A program made the translations under genes and the position numbers. The notes below the pieces were generated by a model, which was not told where the DNA came from, searched no databases, and worked only from the letters and a program-made list of their open reading frames with translations. This document shows, piece by piece, positions 33,414 through 37,524 of a stretch of 37,524 bases of DNA (its first letter is position 1; each line of letters starts with the position of its first letter). The stretch spans positions 1-37,524 of the forward strand of contig CALISW010000155.1 in NCBI GenBank assembly GCA_938041655.1. Direction: 5' to 3'. Source of the stretch: an uncultured Thiotrichales bacterium (GTDB taxonomy: Bacteria; Pseudomonadota; Gammaproteobacteria; CAZUMV01).

Positions 33414-34232
33414 CTATAAATTAAATCGGGCGCAGGTACAGCCAACCGCAAAGATCGGTATTGGCGCAAAGAAGTGAACATCGGCGGTAGCGCCTTTGGC
33501 AGCAGCCGCAGTAGCGATGAAGGTACGTATCTCAAACCCGCCCTGCCCGGCATCGTTATAGGTCTGCACATCATCGTAAGCCAGCATCGCATCCTTATCA
33601 TTGCGCTTGAATTTCTCCAGAAAATCACGATCCCACTCTTCATTAATTTTTCCTGAGTCGGGGGTTGCTGGCCAATGCGAAATGCCACCAGTACCGACCA
33701 GCGCCACTTTCTCTGGCACCGCGTCACAAGCACGGCGCAAGGCTTCACCAAATTCCCAGGCACGGTGTAGCGGAGTGAGTGGTGGTCCCTGACAATTAAT
33801 ATTGACCGGGATAATCGGTAAATCATAATCAGGTGTCAAAAAGTGTAGCGGCACCATAATGCCATGATCAAACTTCCACTCTTCAGCAAAAGCAGTGTCA
33901 ACCGTTTGCATCACCTCGGAGATAATGCGCATCGAAAGTTCTGGCGAACCCGGTACTTTGTGTGGTTGTATCTTGAGCCAGTCAGGATCTTCAATTGGAC
34001 CAGAGTATTCATCACCCATGCCAATACAGAAAGCCGGCATGTTATTCATGAAAAAGTTAGCGAAGTGCTCTGCACCGACTACGATCAAAGCTTCAGCACC
34101 GGAGTTTTTAATATCCTGACGCATAATCTCAAGATTGGCATAAAACTCATCCCGCACCACAGGATCAGCACGCTCGGCACGTGCAGTAATTCCTGGCGCA
34201 TGACTACATACACCTGCATAGACCAATGCCAT
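33414..34232 (-). CDS. LigB-family class III extradiol dioxygenase, catalytic subunit
   Basis: A 272-aa non-haem Fe(II) dioxygenase of the LigB superfamily, which opens a catechol ring next to the hydroxyls. Likely iron ligands are His11 (GVCSHAPG), His56 (VVGAEHFANF) and Glu234 (GGFEIRTF); the acid-base His is likely His186 (GTGGISHWP). It resembles protocatechuate 4,5-dioxygenase beta subunits more than HpaD of E. coli. Its ATG overlaps the stop of the LigA-like gene as TAATG, so equal synthesis of both subunits is likely. It is last in the hpaE-F-H-I operon, which predicts a homoprotocatechuate-like substrate; this is inference from context. Confidence 0.88.
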   Translation of the reverse strand: MALVYAGVCSHAPGITARAERADPVVRDEFYANLEIMRQDIKNSGAEALIVVGAEHFANFFMNNMPAFCIGMGDEYSGPIEDPDWLKIQPHKVPGSPELSMRIISEVMQTVDTAFAEEWKFDHGIMVPLHFLTPDYDLPIIPVNINCQGPPLTPLHRAWEFGEALRRACDAVPEKVALVGTGGISHWPATPDSGKINEEWDRDFLEKFKRNDKDAMLAYDDVQTYNDAGQGGFEIRTFIATAAAAKGATADVHFFAPIPIFAVGCTCARFNL

Positions 34233-34579
34233 TAGTCGACCTCCTGTTTCGCTTCCGTGTCTTTAGTGAAGTTATCACCACCACCTGTCATGGCATACAC
34301 GCCAGCACGCACCGCACCATGCTCGGTAACACCATCACGCATGGATTGCAGATAGTCATCCCATTCAATTTTATGAAAAGCGGCAAAGTGCATCAGGATT
34401 TGACCATTTACACCCAACACATAAAGCAAACCGATGTCGGGCTTTTTTAGCGCGGTTCGCTCTTCTTCGGTGAGCGTGTACTTTCCCAACAAACTCTCAA
34501 CATCATCAAGATATTGCTGCTGCACTCCAGCGTCCCGGTTCAGCTCGTACAACACTTTTTGTAAATAATACAAACTCAT
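34232..34579 (-). CDS. LigA-like small subunit of an extradiol dioxygenase
   Basis: A 115-aa protein of the LigA (aromatic-ring-opening dioxygenase alpha subunit) family: SLYYLQKVLYELNRDAG, then LTEEERTALKKPDIGLLYVLGVNGQILMHFAAFHKIEWDDYLQ. In protocatechuate 4,5-dioxygenase this subunit covers the active site of LigB. I start it at ATG 34579, one base after the hpaI stop (TAAGATG) with AGGG eight bases upstream; the track's longer start lies within hpaI. HpaD-type homoprotocatechuate dioxygenases do not need such a subunit, so its presence here is informative. It is coupled to the LigB-like gene by TAATG. Confidence 0.85.
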   Translation of the reverse strand: MSLYYLQKVLYELNRDAGVQQQYLDDVESLLGKYTLTEEERTALKKPDIGLLYVLGVNGQILMHFAAFHKIEWDDYLQSMRDGVTEHGAVRAGVYAMTGGGDNFTKDTEAKQEVD

Positions 34580-34580
34580 C

Positions 34581-35378
34581 TTAATACCCTGCCGACTTTT
34601 CGCTATCTGCATTCGTAATAAATTCAGCCGCCAATTGTTTAGTGGCATTAGCCAAGAGTGCCGCATCAACACCGACACCTATAAAGCTGGCGTTAGCCGC
34701 CACATAGGTTTCAACCAATTCTTTGGTCACTGCCAATACACCGGCATGTTTGCCCGCTGCAATAATGGTTTTAAAAGCATTTTCAATGGCGCTTACCACT
34801 TCAGGATGACCCAGGTTGCCGATGTAGCCCATAGAAGCCGACAAATCGGAGGGTCCAATGAACACGGCATCGACACCATCAACCGCCACAATCTCATCAA
34901 TGTTCTTCAAGCCTTCAACTGATTCAATTTGCACGATCAAACAAATTTCTTGATTGGCATGCTGTAAATAATCTGCAGTTCGATTCCAGTTAGCGGCTCT
35001 GGCCATAGACGTACCCAAACCTCGAATACCCATTGGTGGGTAGTAAGATGCCTGGACTAATTGCTGCGCTTGTTCGGCAGTATCTACCATAGGTATCAAC
35101 AGCGTTTGTACGCCAATATCAAGATACTGCTTGATCAATGCAGTCTGCCCTTCTACCGGACGCACGATAGTTGAAACGGGGTGCGGCTCGATGGCCTGCA
35201 AATGATGAAGTACTGAATTCAGGTCGAACGGCCCATGCTCGGCATCAATTAGCACCCAGTCGAAGCCGGCACCAGCACCAATCTCAGCCACGGTGGTATC
35301 TGGTATACCCATCCATAAACCGAACAATGGCTTATCGCCAGTCAGAGATTGTTTAAAAAGATTCTTCTTAATCGACAT
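34581..35378 (-). CDS. hpaI: 4-hydroxy-2-oxoheptane-1,7-dioate aldolase HpaI
   Basis: A 265-aa class II aldolase of the HpcH/HpaI family, a normal length (E. coli HpaI 262 aa). It splits 4-hydroxy-2-oxoheptanedioate to pyruvate and succinate semialdehyde, the last step of homoprotocatechuate degradation. Motifs: FGLWMGIPDTTVAEIGAGAGFDWVLIDAEHGPFD, STIVRPVEGQT with the active-site Arg, IVQIESVEGLKNID with a metal Glu, and FIGPSDLSASMG with a metal Asp. It sits nine bases after hpaH and one base before the LigA-like gene. Related trans-o-hydroxy or garosamine-type aldolases are alternatives, but the neighbours support HpaI. Confidence 0.92.
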   Translation of the reverse strand: MSIKKNLFKQSLTGDKPLFGLWMGIPDTTVAEIGAGAGFDWVLIDAEHGPFDLNSVLHHLQAIEPHPVSTIVRPVEGQTALIKQYLDIGVQTLLIPMVDTAEQAQQLVQASYYPPMGIRGLGTSMARAANWNRTADYLQHANQEICLIVQIESVEGLKNIDEIVAVDGVDAVFIGPSDLSASMGYIGNLGHPEVVSAIENAFKTIIAAGKHAGVLAVTKELVETYVAANASFIGVGVDAALLANATKQLAAEFITNADSEKSAGY

Positions 35379-35387
35379 AACACTGAC

Positions 35388-36191
35388 TCATATAAAATTG
35401 ACAGAAATGTCACCTAACGGCCCGTATTCAGCCGTAATCTTATCACCTGCTTTCACCTTTACCGGCGCAGTAAATGAACCGGACAATAAGATCTGCCCTG
35501 GCTCGAGCGCAATATCATGTTTGGCAAAGCGCTTGGCAATCCAGCAGATACCGTTGGCTGGATGATCCAGTACTGCCGCGGCCAGACCGGTTTGCTCGAC
35601 CACATCATTTTGTTTGACGATAGCACCACACCAACGCAAATCAACATCCGTTGCTGATACTTTATTATCACCCATAATTATGCCGGCGTTAGCCGCATTG
35701 TCTGAGATCGTGTCACATACCGTTCTGGTGTAGCCAGTCACCGGGTGTATGCGGAAACTGCGTGCTGCGATCAACTCAAATGCTGGCACTACATAATCCG
35801 TAGCAGCTATCACTTGCTCACGCGTGACATTTTCACCAAATAACCTATCCTTGAGTACAAACGCCAGCTCGACTTCTATTTGCGGGTCAGTAAAGTCTGC
35901 CGCAACAATCTCGCTCCGATTGGCAAAGACCATATCATCGAGTAACACGCCATAATCTGGCGTTTCAATTTTCATAACCCGCTGCATAGCGCGTGAGGTT
36001 AAACCAATTTTATAACCAACCACTTTCCGACCATTCTGTATTTTTTGGTCGACCCAGCTGGACTGAATCGCATAGGCGTCTTCCATATCCATTTGCGGAT
36101 GTGTCAAGGTCACCGGATCAATCTGCACCCGATCCTGTTCAGCTTGATATAAATCAGCCGCTGCTTTTTGTATTTCGTTCTCAGTCAGCAC
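35388..36191 (-). CDS. hpaH: 2-oxo-hept-4-ene-1,7-dioate hydratase HpaH
   Basis: A 267-aa hydratase of the fumarylacetoacetase-like fold, same length as E. coli HpaH (267 aa). It adds water to 2-oxohept-4-ene-1,7-dioate to give the HpaI substrate. Family motifs: RKVVGYKIGLTSRAMQRVMKIETPDYGVLLDDM, the metal motif IEVELAFVLKDRL, and the C-terminal GQILLSGSFTAPVKVKAGD. The only possible start is GTG at 36191, inside the last codons of hpaF (11-base overlap), with GGA about eight bases upstream. Translation coupling to hpaF is likely. Confidence 0.93.
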   Translation of the reverse strand: MLTENEIQKAAADLYQAEQDRVQIDPVTLTHPQMDMEDAYAIQSSWVDQKIQNGRKVVGYKIGLTSRAMQRVMKIETPDYGVLLDDMVFANRSEIVAADFTDPQIEVELAFVLKDRLFGENVTREQVIAATDYVVPAFELIAARSFRIHPVTGYTRTVCDTISDNAANAGIIMGDNKVSATDVDLRWCGAIVKQNDVVEQTGLAAAVLDHPANGICWIAKRFAKHDIALEPGQILLSGSFTAPVKVKAGDKITAEYGPLGDISVNFI

Positions 36192-36570
36192 TGATATAGT
36201 CCGCGATATTGTTTTTATTGAACTTGGTCACCGGCTCCAACTCTTTCATCTCAAATGATAACGCCATACCATGCGACTCAAAATGAGATTCAAAATGTTT
36301 GCTATAAACTGCAAAAATTAAATCCGCCGCACTCTTGCGATCTTCTAATGAACGTCCTACGCCGAGCTTGATCTCTAGATGAGCAAAGGTATGTTCGGGG
36401 TTGCCATCTGCCATACGATATTGATGACAAACATAAGCCCGACCGCGCAGACCTTTTCTCGGAAATAACCCGGTAGATTCTGCCGCATCGTGCAAATCAG
36501 CGAACAACTGCTGAATCGATTCGTCAGTTTCACCCAGGTTATCTGAGTACTCCAAAATAAAATGTGCCAT
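36181..36570 (-). CDS. hpaF: 5-carboxymethyl-2-hydroxymuconate isomerase HpaF, with Ala in place of Pro1
   Basis: A 129-aa protein of the CHMI branch of the tautomerase superfamily (E. coli HpaF 126 aa), expected to isomerise 5-carboxymethyl-2-hydroxymuconate to its oxo form. It aligns well along its length: HFILEYSDNL, GLFPRKGLRGRAYVCHQYRMADG, FAHLEIKLGVGRSLEDRK and LSFEMKELEP. The family's catalytic base is the N-terminal Pro exposed after Met removal (MPHF in E. coli). Here codon 2 is GCA (Ala), giving MAHF. The ATG has AAAGGA upstream, overlapping the end of hpaE. It may be inactive, slow, or use another mechanism. Confidence 0.92.
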   Translation of the reverse strand: MAHFILEYSDNLGETDESIQQLFADLHDAAESTGLFPRKGLRGRAYVCHQYRMADGNPEHTFAHLEIKLGVGRSLEDRKSAADLIFAVYSKHFESHFESHGMALSFEMKELEPVTKFNKNNIADYISAD

Positions 36571-36573
36571 CGT

Positions 36574-37524
36574 TTATCCTTTATTCGCGCCTAATTTTGG
36601 GATTCTATGTGTGCCGTGGGCGATACACACATTTTTGGTTTCCATATAGAAATCAAAACTGTAATCACCACCATCACGACCGATACCGGAAGATTTCACA
36701 CCACCAAATGGTGATGGCAAGTTACGGTTGTTTTCTGAATTCACCCATACCATACCAACTTCAAGCCCATGTGCCATACGCATAGCGCGACTTGAATCGT
36801 TGGTCCACACATAACCTGCCAAACCATACTGACTATCATTGGCGATCGCTAACGCCTGTTCTTCCGTTTCAAACTCCAGCGCCGTTAACACTGGCCCGAA
36901 GATTTCTTCTTGAGCAATCCTCATGTCATTTTTGGCTTCGGTAAACAGGGTCGGACCCACGTAGTTACCCTCACCCAAATCTGACAACCTGGAACCACCT
37001 GCCGCTATTTGCGCACCACCCTCTTTAGCGATATCGAAATAGCTCATCACTTTTTCCAAATGCCCGGTGTGTATTAACGGTCCAATCTCGGTAGCCGGGT
37101 CCAACGGATGACCAACTGTAATGTTAGCGATTCGTTCTTTTAGTGCCGCCAAAAATTTATCTTTAATACCAGACTGAATAATCAAACGACTTGATGATGT
37201 ACAACGTTGACCATTCAAACTGTAAATCATAAATACAACCGCATCCAGGGCCCGCCCAAAGTCAGCATCGTCAAACACTACCACCGGATTTTTTCCACCC
37301 AGCTCTAAATGGATTCGTTTTAAAGTATCAGCACCTTGTCTCATAATATGTCTACCGGTCGAGGTATCACCCACCAGTGCAACGGCTTTGATCGCAGGAT
37401 GCTCAGAGACTTGTTTACCGGCTGATTCACCAAAACCATTCACCAAGTTCCAGACACCATCAGGCAAGCCAGCATCTTTAGAGATACCGGCCAATATGTG
37501 CGCGCTTAACGGCGACAACTCAGC
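36574..37524 (-). CDS. hpaE: 5-carboxymethyl-2-hydroxymuconate semialdehyde dehydrogenase HpaE, partial
   Basis: The C-terminal 316 residues of an aldehyde dehydrogenase; the frame stays open to the window edge (A-E-L-S-P-L), and about 170 residues are missing on comparison with E. coli HpaE (488 aa). The track's Met is an internal TTG. It oxidises the ring-cleavage semialdehyde to the dicarboxylate with NAD+. The catalytic Glu is in HLELGGKNPVVVFDDAD and the nucleophilic Cys in LNGQRCTSSSR. The C-terminus NLPSPFGGVKSSGIGRDGGDYSFDFYMETKNVCIAHGTHRIPK closely matches the HpaE branch. It is the first gene visible of the operon, three bases before hpaF. Confidence 0.93.
   Translation of the reverse strand, partial: AELSPLSAHILAGISKDAGLPDGVWNLVNGFGESAGKQVSEHPAIKAVALVGDTSTGRHIMRQGADTLKRIHLELGGKNPVVVFDDADFGRALDAVVFMIYSLNGQRCTSSSRLIIQSGIKDKFLAALKERIANITVGHPLDPATEIGPLIHTGHLEKVMSYFDIAKEGGAQIAAGGSRLSDLGEGNYVGPTLFTEAKNDMRIAQEEIFGPVLTALEFETEEQALAIANDSQYGLAGYVWTNDSSRAMRMAHGLEVGMVWVNSENNRNLPSPFGGVKSSGIGRDGGDYSFDFYMETKNVCIAHGTHRIPKLGANKG

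Noticed and set aside
1-37524. Mobile element, prophage, CRISPR or tRNA gene in the window
   Set aside because: No transposase, integrase, phage protein, regular repeat-spacer array or cloverleaf-like sequence was seen on reading; a tRNAscan or repeat search was not possible.

Overview
The window looks like a chromosomal segment of a gammaproteobacterium with moderate GC content. The best evidence is gene order at the left end: rluD, pgeF and clpB run leftward with bamD divergent from them, as in Escherichia coli. The genus cannot be named from sequence alone. Tat and Sec exported proteins, an outer-membrane receptor and aromatic-ring catabolism fit a free-living, probably aquatic heterotroph; that habitat is inference. 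No tRNA, rRNA, IS element, phage gene or CRISPR array was seen, and no stretch over 300 bases lacks a gene.

Bases 1-9,070 are mostly housekeeping: a lipoprotein amidohydrolase, clpB (broken by one in-frame TAA), pgeF, rluD, bamD, an MtaB-type methylthiotransferase overlapping pncC, and a small one-helix membrane protein. Bases 9,074-12,409 hold a leftward operon (exported nuclease, Met-rich membrane protein, methyltransferase) and a divergent putP.

Bases 12,400-17,260 look like a small catabolic cluster: VOC protein, zinc-independent MDR reductase, second VOC protein, MFS carrier and an alpha/beta-hydrolase without a normal triad, facing a convergent isochorismatase-fold amidase. Next come a phosphoribosyltransferase translationally coupled to a CadC/ToxR-like membrane regulator, and a secreted NTF2-like protein.

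Bases 20,524-24,961 are the most system-like part: two identical palindromes exactly 30 bp apart, then a BlaI/MecI-type repressor, an M56 (BlaR1-like) membrane metalloprotease with an unusual acidic, Asn-rich C-terminal sensor region, and a TonB-dependent-receptor-like outer-membrane protein. This resembles the BlaR1-BlaI proteolytic relay, but the penicillin-binding sensor is absent and the likely output is an outer-membrane receptor.

Bases 24,989-33,402 carry redox and amine-related genes: a membrane-anchored MDR enzyme, DUF1330 protein, cytochrome b561-YceI fusion, divergent Tat-exported flavin amine oxidase, FAD-linked oxidoreductase, Lrp/AsnC regulator and a divergent class V PLP enzyme. 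Bases 33,414-37,524 are a tightly packed leftward operon for homoprotocatechuate-type meta cleavage (hpaE partial, hpaF, hpaH, hpaI) ending in a LigA-like plus LigB-like extradiol dioxygenase pair. Its HpaF has Ala where the catalytic N-terminal Pro is expected.
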